DNA of 17,918 nt from Pseudomonadota bacterium (GTDB lineage Bacteria > Pseudomonadota > Alphaproteobacteria > Rhizobiales > Hyphomicrobiaceae), in NCBI GenBank assembly GCA_003242645.1, contig QGVC01000028.1, positions 1 to 17,918 on the forward strand, in the 5' to 3' direction. The notes under the pieces were generated by a model that saw only the letters and a program-made list of their open reading frames with translations, had not been told where the DNA came from and made no database searches. This document shows, piece after piece, positions 1-6,143 of the stretch. Numbering within the stretch: the stretch's first letter is position 1; every line of letters begins with the position of its first letter. The translations under genes and the position numbers were made by a program.

Positions 1-1195
1 CGCCGGAGCGACCGACCAGCCCAACCTTCTCACCGGGGCCGATCCGCAGAGAAAGACTGTCGATGACACCGCCATCCTTTCCGTAATGGAAGCTCACGTT
101 CTCGTATCGGATTTCCCCTCTAGTAATGACGAGCGGCTTGGCATTGGGCCGATCAACGACATCGATGGGCCGGCTGATCGTCTGCATGCCCTCTTCGACA
201 GTGCCCATGGCATCGAAAACAGAGGCAACCGTAGTCAAAATCCAGCCTGACATCCCAATCAGGCGGATGACCAGGGCGGTGATGAGCGCAACAGCTCCAA
301 TCGTCACCGCGCCTGAAGTCCAAAGCCAAATCGCCAATCCCGTTGCGGAAACGATCAGCGCGCCGTTGATCGAATAGAGGACGAACTCCATTTGGGTGAG
401 GTTGCGCTGGCTTTCTTGAAACCGGTCGAGGTGGTTCTGCAGCGCCCAACGCGCACTCTCATCTTCACGATCCGCGTGCGCAAAGAGCTTCACGGTAAGG
501 ATGTTGGTATAGCTGTCGACGACTCGCCCAGTCAGCACCGAGCGTGCTTCAGAGGCATTGAACGACAGCTTCTGAATGCGGGGAACGAATACCCGGATTG
601 TAGCACCATATGCTGCCAGCCAGGCCAGGAGGGGGATCATCAGGCGCCAATCCGCATCGGCGAAAAGTACGAGCGCTGCTCCCCAATGGACGACGCCAAA
701 CCACAGGCCATCTATGACTTGCACGACTGACTCGCGAAGCGCGTGGCCCGTCTGGAGGACCTTGGACGCTACCCTGCCCGCAAAGTCGTTCTGAAAGAAT
801 CCCAGGCTCTGCCGCAGGACATAGCGGTGCGAAAGCCAGCGTACGCGCGTCTGCACAGGGCCAGCGATCATCTGGTTCTTTGTGAGGTCGTGCGCGGTCG
901 AGACCAGCGGCCTCAGTATCAGGGCGACGAACGCCATGAATACCAGCATGCTGCCATTGTCGGAAATGAATGACTGCGGACTTTGTGCCGCCTTCATCCG
1001 ATCGACGATCGTGCCGATGAACGCGTAGAGCGCGACCTCTATTAGAGAGCCGACGAGGCCAACGATCAGCAGCAGCAGAAAAGCGGGCCAGACAGGGCGG
1101 AGGAAATGCCAATAGAATGCCCAAAGCTTGTCGGGCGGGCGTTCCGGCATTTCCTCAGGAAAGGCGTTGATGCGCGTTTCGAACCAGCGGAACAT
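1..1195 (-). CDS. ABC exporter, fused permease-ATPase (3' end missing)
   Basis: The reading frame is open from an ATG at 1195 to the window edge, giving 398 residues of a longer protein. An in-frame TGA at 1201-1199, six bases upstream of the ATG, fixes the start. Residues 30-330 form the transmembrane part, with hydrophobic stretches near 36-62, 82-98, 165-200 and 272-325. A nucleotide-binding domain begins near residue 359 with an aromatic A-loop region (FHYG, about 369-372). Walker A starts at 392 (GLVGRSG) and is cut by the edge. The permease-then-ATPase order is that of half-size type-I exporters (MsbA/MdlB/multidrug type) acting in the inner membrane as dimers. The substrate cannot be read from sequence. 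It is divergent from hemF across 186 bp. The family is secure and the specificity unknown. Confidence 0.9.
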   Translation of the reverse strand, partial: MFRWFETRINAFPEEMPERPPDKLWAFYWHFLRPVWPAFLLLLIVGLVGSLIEVALYAFIGTIVDRMKAAQSPQSFISDNGSMLVFMAFVALILRPLVSTAHDLTKNQMIAGPVQTRVRWLSHRYVLRQSLGFFQNDFAGRVASKVLQTGHALRESVVQVIDGLWFGVVHWGAALVLFADADWRLMIPLLAWLAAYGATIRVFVPRIQKLSFNASEARSVLTGRVVDSYTNILTVKLFAHADREDESARWALQNHLDRFQESQRNLTQMEFVLYSINGALIVSATGLAIWLWTSGAVTIGAVALITALVIRLIGMSGWILTTVASVFDAMGTVEEGMQTISRPIDVVDRPNAKPLVITRGEIRYENVSFHYGKDGGVIDSLSLRIGPGEKVGLVGRSG

Positions 1196-1381
1196 CTGTC
1201 ACTTTCGCGAATTGAGGCGGCGCGCGGGTGCAGGCCCATGTTGAAACCGGGACAGCCTGGAAATTAGCTGGTGGGGCCAACAAGCGCTGACGGCAGTTTC
1301 AAGTTCTCCGGCGCCGGTTGCTTGGAGCTCGGTTCCGAAGTAGTCCCAAGCCACGTCACAAGCATGGCCTAAGGGTACGAC
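1196..1381. promoter_or_regulatory. Divergent intergenic region, ABC exporter / hemF
   Basis: This 186-bp gap separates two divergent genes and must hold both promoters. I see no convincing -35/-10 pair and no FNR-type TTGAT-N4-ATCAA box, so oxygen control of hemF is not supported here. A weak 6-bp inverted repeat (GCTTGG at 1320-1325, CCAAGC at 1346-1351) is the only symmetric element noticed. AAGGG at 1371-1375 is the likely hemF ribosome-binding site. Confidence 0.4.
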
Positions 1382-2290
1382 ATGCTGCCTCAGCCGGACG
1401 TCCTCGATCAATGGCGCGAACGCGCAGCGGCCTGGTTCGAAACGCTGCGTGACGAAATTCGGACCGTATTCGAGCAGCTCGAGGATGAGCTGCCTCCGGG
1501 CGCGCCGCTTTCAGATCGTCCTCCAGGCCGTTTCGTCGCGACTCCTTGGAACCGGACGGATCACACCGGCGCCCCAGGGGGAGGTGGCGTCATGTCGATG
1601 ATGAGGGGGCGGGTGTTCGAAAAGGTGGGCGTGCACATATCCACGGTGTTTGGGGAGTTCGCTCCGGAGTTCCGCTCCCAGATCCCTGGCGCGAGCGACG
1701 ACCCGCGGTTCTGGGCATCCGGCATCTCACTCATCGCGCATACGCAAAATCCGCATGTGCCGGCTGCGCATATGAACACGCGGATGGTGGTGACGACGCG
1801 GTGGTGGTTCGGCGGCGGGGCGGACTTGACGCCGATGCTCGAGGCCCGACGCACGCAATCGGACCCGGATACGATCGCCTTCCATGAAGCGATGCGGGCG
1901 GCCTGCGCTCCGCACAGCGTCGCCGACTACGCGCGATTCAAGGCCTGGTGCGACGAATACTTCTATCTGCCGCACCGGAAGGAAATGCGCGGTGTCGGCG
2001 GCATCTTCTACGATTATCTCACGCCATCCGAGGAGGAGGGAGGATGGGAGGCGGCCTTTGCGTTCACGCAAGATGTCGGCCGCGCGTTCCGCGATATTTA
2101 TCCGCAGCTCGTGAGGCGGAACTGGGAAAAGCCTTGGACCGAGGCTGAGCGCGAGGAGCAGCTCGTCCGCCGCGGACGATACGTGGAATTCAATCTGCTT
2201 TATGACCGCGGCACAATATTCGGCCTCAAGACCGGAGGAAATGTCGACAGCATCCTGTCGTCGATGCCGCCTGTGGTGAAGTGGCCGTGA
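1382..2290 (+). CDS. hemF: Oxygen-dependent coproporphyrinogen III oxidase
   Basis: HemF performs the aerobic oxidative decarboxylation of coproporphyrinogen III to protoporphyrinogen IX in haem synthesis, in the cytoplasm. The 302-residue protein has the family length and its hallmark blocks: [11 protein letters not shown] at 141-151, [10 protein letters not shown] around 195-204 and a C-terminal [14 protein letters not shown] block near 265-278 followed by LKTGGN. Histidines 120, 130, 168 and 198 have almost the spacing (10/38/30) of the four conserved histidines of E. coli HemF. The ATG at 1382 is preceded in frame by TAA at 1370, so it is the first possible start, with AAGGG about 6 nt upstream. 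It converges with the sensor-kinase gene, leaving 29 bp between stops and no obvious shared terminator. Confidence 0.97.
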   Translation: MLPQPDVLDQWRERAAAWFETLRDEIRTVFEQLEDELPPGAPLSDRPPGRFVATPWNRTDHTGAPGGGGVMSMMRGRVFEKVGVHISTVFGEFAPEFRSQIPGASDDPRFWASGISLIAHTQNPHVPAAHMNTRMVVTTRWWFGGGADLTPMLEARRTQSDPDTIAFHEAMRAACAPHSVADYARFKAWCDEYFYLPHRKEMRGVGGIFYDYLTPSEEEGGWEAAFAFTQDVGRAFRDIYPQLVRRNWEKPWTEAEREEQLVRRGRYVEFNLLYDRGTIFGLKTGGNVDSILSSMPPVVKWP

Positions 2291-2319
2291 TCCAAAGACG
2301 CTAAGGTGGAAGCCGCGAA

Positions 2320-3702
2320 TCAGGGGGCCGGTAGCTCCAGGATCGCCTTGAGTCCGCCGTAGCGTGAGTCGGCCAGGTCCAGTCTGCCGCGGTACAAATG
2401 CGCGAGGTCGCTGACAATGGAAAGGCCCAGTCCGGACCCAGGCTTTGTTTCGTCCAGGCGTAATCCGCGCTTTCCGATGCGGCGGCGTTGATCTGTCGTC
2501 AGGCCCGGCCCATCGTCCTCAATTGTAACGATCAAACGTGATCCTCCGCCCCGCTGCGAAGGTGGTTTGATGACAGCAGAGAAACGGACATTTTTCCGGG
2601 CCCACTTGCAGGCGTTATCCAGCAAGTTCCCGAGCATCTCCTCGAGATCGTGCTGCTCGCCCTGGAACCGCGCCGACTCGGGGCAGTCGACGAGAATGGC
2701 AATTCCCTTATCGCGATAAATGCGCTCGAGCGCACGCTGAAGCGCCTCCACCACCGGGAGAACCTCCGTCACTCGGACGAGCGAGCCCGCGGTAGCCACC
2801 ATCCTCGCGCGATCGAGATAGTGGTTGATCTGATCACGCATCACCTTCGCCTGCTCCGCCACCTTCTGCGCGAGCGGGCTCTTGTCGTCCCGGGCCTCAT
2901 TCGTGATGACAGCGAGCGGCGTCTTGAGCGCGTGAGCCAGATTGCCGACCTGGGTTCGGGCGCGCTCGATGATTTCCTCGTTCGACTGGATCAGGGCATT
3001 GAGTTCGTTCTGCAGCGGCTCGATCTCCGCCGGAAGCTCTCCATCCAAGCGCGTCGCTTTTCCAGACCTGATGGCCGCCAAGCCATTCTCGATTGCACGG
3101 AGTGGCAGCAAGCCGAATCGCACCTGGATGAGCGTCACCGCAACAAGTGCTACGCCTGCAAGGGCGAGGGCCATCGCGAGCTGCGTACCAAAGCCTGCGA
3201 CCCGCGCATCGAGCCAGTCGAGCGGACCCGCAACCGAGATCGAGTACTGCGGCGCGTCCGCGCCTTCTCCGAAAGCGTAGATCGTCTCTGCAATGCGCAC
3301 CCGCTGATCGTTGGGGCCCAGCCCATCCATCCAGCGCGTGCCTTGGAGGTCAGGCTCGACCCCCGCTTCATAGGGGGACGGCAGAATGAACGTGGCGAGG
3401 GATGGGGAAACCTTGATCTCCCCGGGCGCACCCCCCAAAGGTTTGATCTGCCAGTACCAGCCAGAATGCGTGATGAAGAATAGAGGCTCGCCGACCTGTC
3501 CGGGTGTGCCGGGCTGCGATTCGGCTCCGTCGATGGCATCGGCGTGGACGATTGTGAGGAGCTGGCTCAAACGCTCGTTGAACCCCTCCTCCACCTCCTG
3601 GCGATAGACGGAATAGATCAACAGGCCCGCGACCGGCAGGATCAGCATTGTCGAGACAACTGCCGTCGCGAAGAGCCGAAAGGCGAGCGAGTTAAGCCTC
3701 AT
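2320..3702 (-). CDS. PhoQ/FeuQ-type sensor histidine kinase
   Basis: This 460-residue membrane kinase has a short N-terminal tail, TM1 at about 8-33, a periplasmic sensor of about 140 residues, TM2 at about 173-193, a HAMP-like linker, a dimerisation helix and a HATPase domain. The H-box is GNLAHALKTPLAV with the phosphorylated His257; NLAHALKTPL is characteristic of the PhoQ/FeuQ branch. Other ATP-site motifs are the N-box NLLDNA (359-364), G1 DDGPG (396-400) and G2 GSGLGLS (422-428), all intact. The start ATG overlaps the end of the response-regulator gene by 11 nt, with AGGAG four bases upstream. Its role would be to sense an envelope signal and phosphorylate the adjacent regulator. Relatives respond to osmolarity, Mg2+ or antimicrobial peptides; the stimulus here is not determinable. 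Confidence 0.93.
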   Translation of the reverse strand: MRLNSLAFRLFATAVVSTMLILPVAGLLIYSVYRQEVEEGFNERLSQLLTIVHADAIDGAESQPGTPGQVGEPLFFITHSGWYWQIKPLGGAPGEIKVSPSLATFILPSPYEAGVEPDLQGTRWMDGLGPNDQRVRIAETIYAFGEGADAPQYSISVAGPLDWLDARVAGFGTQLAMALALAGVALVAVTLIQVRFGLLPLRAIENGLAAIRSGKATRLDGELPAEIEPLQNELNALIQSNEEIIERARTQVGNLAHALKTPLAVITNEARDDKSPLAQKVAEQAKVMRDQINHYLDRARMVATAGSLVRVTEVLPVVEALQRALERIYRDKGIAILVDCPESARFQGEQHDLEEMLGNLLDNACKWARKNVRFSAVIKPPSQRGGGSRLIVTIEDDGPGLTTDQRRRIGKRGLRLDETKPGSGLGLSIVSDLAHLYRGRLDLADSRYGGLKAILELPAP

Positions 3703-4363
3703 CTGGCTCCTGAGTGAGCCGGTACCCCAGACCGCGAACGGTCTTGATCATGTCGGCCGGAATTTTCTTTCGAAGTCGGCCAATGAAAACTTCGATCGTG
3801 TTGCTGTCGCGATCGAAGTCCTGATCGTAGAGGTGCTCGACGAGCTCGGTCCGCGAGACGACCCGCTCGTTGTGATGCATCAGATAGGCAAGCAGCCGGT
3901 ATTCGTGCGACGTCAGCTTGATCGGCTGGCCATTGCAGGTCACACGCGCCGTCCTTGTATCGAGGCGCAGCGGCCCACACTCGATCTCACTCTTGGCGTG
4001 ACCAGCAAATCGCCGCACCTGCGCCCGGACTCGCGCCAGCAGCTCCTCCATATGGAAAGGCTTGGCAAGGTAGTCATCTGCACCGGCATCGATGCCAGCA
4101 ACCTTGTCGCTCCAACGGTCACGCGCGGTGAGAATGATCACCGGCATATTGCGACCTGCGCGGCGCCACTGCTCGAGGATGCTGATCCCATCCATCTTGG
4201 GCAGGCCGATGTCCAGGATCACGATGTCGTAAGGCTCTGTATCGCCGAGGAAAAAGCCTTCCTCACCGTCGTGGGCCGTATCCACGGCGAAGCCTGCATC
4301 TGACAGCGCCTGCCTGAGCTGGCGATTCAGATCAGGATCATCTTCAACAACGAGCGCGCGCAA
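3692..4363 (-). CDS. OmpR/PhoP-family response regulator (TTG start)
   Basis: This 223-residue regulator has a receiver domain (1-115) with acidic pocket E7/D8/D9, phospho-acceptor D51 in ILDIGLPKMDG, T79 and K101, then an OmpR-type winged-helix DNA-binding domain (about 125-218; recognition region around SNTIEVFIGRLRKK and the wing TVRGLGYRL). The protein start is a TTG at 4363: the sequence directly before the conserved RALVVEDD has no ATG or GTG in frame near it, and a GGGGGG run lies about 9-15 nt upstream. It is the partner of the overlapping kinase and resembles FeuP/PhoP. The pair plus the small secreted protein upstream resembles the rhizobial feuN-feuP-feuQ layout. Family assignment is firm; the FeuP identity is an inference. 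Confidence 0.93.
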   Translation of the reverse strand: MRALVVEDDPDLNRQLRQALSDAGFAVDTAHDGEEGFFLGDTEPYDIVILDIGLPKMDGISILEQWRRAGRNMPVIILTARDRWSDKVAGIDAGADDYLAKPFHMEELLARVRAQVRRFAGHAKSEIECGPLRLDTRTARVTCNGQPIKLTSHEYRLLAYLMHHNERVVSRTELVEHLYDQDFDRDSNTIEVFIGRLRKKIPADMIKTVRGLGYRLTQEPDEA

Positions 4364-4429
4364 TTTCTGGATCCCCCCACGGGTCGAGCCAGACTATTCG
4401 TGGTGTATACCCCAATCATGCGAGCCATC

Positions 4430-4729
4430 CTAGCGCTCGGATGGTTGCCGGGCATCGAGCGAGATATGCCGCATGAGCCCGCCGGGCAAGCGGACCACCA
4501 AGCGATAGAAATAGCGCTGCCCGGCAGAACAAAGCGTAGCCTTCACAATCGAGCCGCCGAGTGTGGCCCTCGCCTGCTTGCTCAATTGCTCGACGGCGAC
4601 CAGCCGCTCCTGCCTGACCACCGCAGCCGCCTCGGACCAGCTCTTGAAGCACTGATTCGTTTCGGCTGTGGCCGTCGCCACATCCGCTAATACGATCAGG
4701 GCAATAAGCGTTGTCGCGATCCTCAGCAT
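4430..4729 (-). CDS. Small secreted PepSY/FeuN-like protein
   Basis: This 99-residue protein has a clear signal peptide (residues 1 to about 22, cleavage near ATATA-ETNQ). The mature part has two cysteines (C27, C67) that could form a disulfide, and ends in an alternating beta pattern (RYFYRLVVRLPGGLMRHISLDA) typical of PepSY-like domains. A longer in-frame start at 4852 is rejected because it would overlap the GTA lysis gene and bury the signal peptide; the ATG at 4729 is preceded by GGGAG. It is the first gene of the unit with the response regulator and kinase. In Sinorhizobium, the small periplasmic protein FeuN, encoded next to feuPQ, restrains that kinase; PepSY proteins often do the same. 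A role as periplasmic brake on the kinase is inferred from position and fold only. Confidence 0.75.
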   Translation of the reverse strand: MLRIATTLIALIVLADVATATAETNQCFKSWSEAAAVVRQERLVAVEQLSKQARATLGGSIVKATLCSAGQRYFYRLVVRLPGGLMRHISLDARQPSER

Positions 4730-4739
4730 AGCTCCCAGC

Positions 4740-4771
4740 CCCTCAGGAGCGATTGTCATTAGAACTGAGGG
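4740..4771. repeat. Inverted repeat in the two-component operon leader
   Basis: CCCTCAG (4740-4746) and CTGAGGG (4765-4771) form a perfect 7-bp inverted repeat with an 18-nt spacer. It lies 11 nt or more upstream of the ATG at 4729 and overlaps the probable promoter/leader. It could be an operator or leader hairpin. It lacks a U-tract, so it is not a convincing terminator for the GTA block. Confidence 0.35.
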
Positions 4772-4773
4772 CC

Positions 4774-4789
4774 TGAACCGAACGTGAAC
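4774..4789 (-). promoter_or_regulatory. GTTCA-N6-GTTCA direct repeat, candidate response-regulator box
   Basis: On the minus strand GTTCA occurs at 4789-4785 and again at 4778-4774, an 11-bp period, with a third related GTTCG between them. Tandem half-sites one helical turn apart are what OmpR/PhoB-family regulators bind. A TAATGA (4761-4756) that could serve as -10 lies 12 nt downstream, so the repeat would cover the -35 region. This suggests autoregulation of the unit starting at 4729. The site is predicted from pattern and position only. Confidence 0.4.
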
Positions 4790-4793
4790 GCGA

Positions 4794-5084
4794 TTAGAGC
4801 TGGAAAGTGACCTGCTTGCGTTCGAGCGTGGCCGTAGCGCGGGTCCGGCCATAGATTGTCATGATGATTCCGATCAGACCGCCGATTGCCTGTACCACGA
4901 GGACCACCTGGTCGCCAAGCTCATGGACGAGGTCGGGTGTGATATCGATTCCGAACAAGGGTCCGATCGTTGGAAGGATGGTTGAGGCCGCCGTGATGAT
5001 CGCCCCCCAGATCGTCATGGAATGGGCCCACCACTTGCTGGTTTGTGAAGTCTGATCTGTCTGCGACACTTCTGTCTGCGACAT
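4794..5084 (-). CDS. Possible nested holin (internal start in the lysis gene)
   Basis: An in-frame ATG at 5084 (Met340 of the fusion) is preceded by AGGAG at 5097-5093 with an ideal 8-nt spacer. Translation from it would give a 96-residue protein: a short polar Q/T-rich N-terminus, two transmembrane helices joined by a short loop containing FGIDITPD, and a basic tail (RTRATATLERK). That is the build of a small two-helix holin. A second Met (codon 362) sits just before the first helix, which invites comparison with lambda S dual starts, but its upstream signal is weak. The nested product is inferred from the translation signals; the fused form certainly exists as an open frame. Confidence 0.4.
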   Translation of the reverse strand: MSQTEVSQTDQTSQTSKWWAHSMTIWGAIITAASTILPTIGPLFGIDITPDLVHELGDQVVLVVQAIGGLIGIIMTIYGRTRATATLERKQVTFQL

Positions 5085-6101
5085 TGGCCGTGCTCCTGCC
5101 TCAGGTTGTTGGGAAATCTTTGTTCCGGCGCTCGCTATTTGGCGGGCCGCTTCAACTGTGCGATCGACCCGCCGGAGCCATCCCCGCCCGAAACGCCAGA
5201 AGTGACCAAGGCTGCGGTAGCGCGCACGTCGGATGTCCGCGTAGCGCTCGAGGACCTCGGCTATGGGCTGTCCATGCGCGGCGGCGAGCGTCTGGGGTCC
5301 GATTACTCCGTCGACATTCACCCCCAAGGCCTGCTGCAGCATTCGTGCCGCAGCGCCGACACCATGGTTCACCGCGGCATCGAAGTGCATGACGGCAAGC
5401 GCCGGCGGGAGGTCGCCTGCCCGGGATGGTAGCCAGTATCGCTCCCGGTAGATCGGACGAACCGCGGCAGCATCCAGGCGCTTGAGCTCCTCGATCAGCT
5501 CCTGCCGGTTCCCGTCCGTCGGCGTCAAGCCTTTCCAGGCCGCGAACACCGAAAGAGTGATGCCGAGATTGGTCGGCCCGCCTGGATCATAAGGATCATT
5601 CGTCCAGCCGCCCTCCATTTCGAGGACGTGCGCCAGGGCTGCCTCGAATAGATCATCGTTCTGTCCAGCCCCCTCGGCGGTGCTGGGCCAGCGCAATCCA
5701 AGGAGCTGCCCTACCGGGAAAGACTGGACCGTTACGGCGTCCTTTTGGTTGCCGCCGAGGAGGAAAAGCTGATCCTTTGCGGCTCCGACGACGAATCCGA
5801 CGTGCCCCTGTCCCGGATCACTCCCTCTGCTCAAGACAGCAATGGCACCGACCTTCGCCTTCGCCAAAGGCACGCCCCAGTTGAGGTACGAGCGTGCCAG
5901 AAGCGAGCGCGTGCTGCGCAAGCCAGCCCGCTCAAGGCATGCGCCCACAAAGGCTGCACACCAAGCGACCTCGTCGCTGACCACCTCTGGATGACCGACA
6001 TCTCGAAAGAACTGCAGAATTCGAGAATTGCTCGCGGGTCCTGGCAACTCGCGCACGCCGGCTTCCTGCCACGCGTGGTCGAGCCATGCGGGCTGCTCCA
6101 T
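4794..6101 (-). CDS. GTA lysis protein: CHAP-like + GH108 muramidase + holin-like tail
   Basis: This 435-residue protein combines three modules. Residues 1-140 are a CHAP/NlpC-like (TIGR02594-type) domain with C48 (WCAAF), H100 (GHVGF) and N118 (GGNQK). Residues 150-320 are a glycoside hydrolase 108 endolysin: catalytic Glu163 in EGGW, then DPGGPTNLGIT (172-182), and a C-terminal peptidoglycan-binding segment (AVNHGVG...DGVIGPQTL, 243-272). After a Q/T/S-rich linker (330-356) come two hydrophobic helices (about 363-385 and 398-417), as in holins. The ATG at 6101 has AGGAG eight bases upstream; a GTG one codon earlier is less likely. In RcGTA the GH108 endolysin and holin are separate genes at another locus, so both the fusion and the position directly after g15 are notable. 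It probably lyses cells to release particles. No signal peptide is present. Confidence 0.85.
   Translation of the reverse strand: MEQPAWLDHAWQEAGVRELPGPASNSRILQFFRDVGHPEVVSDEVAWCAAFVGACLERAGLRSTRSLLARSYLNWGVPLAKAKVGAIAVLSRGSDPGQGHVGFVVGAAKDQLFLLGGNQKDAVTVQSFPVGQLLGLRWPSTAEGAGQNDDLFEAALAHVLEMEGGWTNDPYDPGGPTNLGITLSVFAAWKGLTPTDGNRQELIEELKRLDAAAVRPIYRERYWLPSRAGDLPPALAVMHFDAAVNHGVGAAARMLQQALGVNVDGVIGPQTLAAAHGQPIAEVLERYADIRRARYRSLGHFWRFGRGWLRRVDRTVEAARQIASAGTKISQQPEAGARPMSQTEVSQTDQTSQTSKWWAHSMTIWGAIITAASTILPTIGPLFGIDITPDLVHELGDQVVLVVQAIGGLIGIIMTIYGRTRATATLERKQVTFQL
5056..5082. repeat. Tandem 12-bp repeat in the lysis-gene linker
   Basis: TCTGTCTGCGAC occurs at 5056-5067 and 5071-5082, a 15-bp period that keeps the frame. 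On the coding strand it encodes the SQT repeats of the linker between the muramidase and the transmembrane helices, right after the internal ATG. It looks like slippage or duplication in a low-complexity linker. Confidence 0.6.
5093..5097 (-). promoter_or_regulatory. Internal Shine-Dalgarno AGGAG for nested holin
   Basis: The coding-strand sequence GGCAGGAGCACGGCCAATG places AGGAG eight nucleotides before the in-frame ATG at 5084, equal to the spacing of the gene's own ribosome-binding site at 6101. The encoded linker residues (PEAGARP) are low-complexity, so conservation of this motif in relatives would reflect RNA rather than protein constraint. Confidence 0.45.
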
Positions 6102-6143
6102 CACCGAAACTCCTGGAATTTTGAAGAAAGCGCCTCGGGGGAT

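Noticed and set aside
1199..1411. 70-residue minus-strand frame between the ABC exporter and hemF
   Set aside because: It starts inside hemF, matches no family I know, and lies in the same frame as the exporter only because a TGA separates them. It is best read as chance in a divergent promoter region.
2650..3483. 277-residue plus-strand frame opposite the sensor kinase
   Set aside because: The kinase frame on the minus strand has every catalytic motif. The plus-strand product is charged, domain-free and typical of an antisense shadow in high-GC DNA.
4740..4771. The CCCTCAG/CTGAGGG repeat as terminator of the GTA operon
   Set aside because: The loop is 18 nt, the stem only 7 bp and there is no U-run on the minus strand.
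4730..4852. Longer N-terminus for the small secreted protein
   Set aside because: It would overlap the lysis-gene end and move the signal peptide to the interior, while the ATG at 4729 has a ribosome-binding site.
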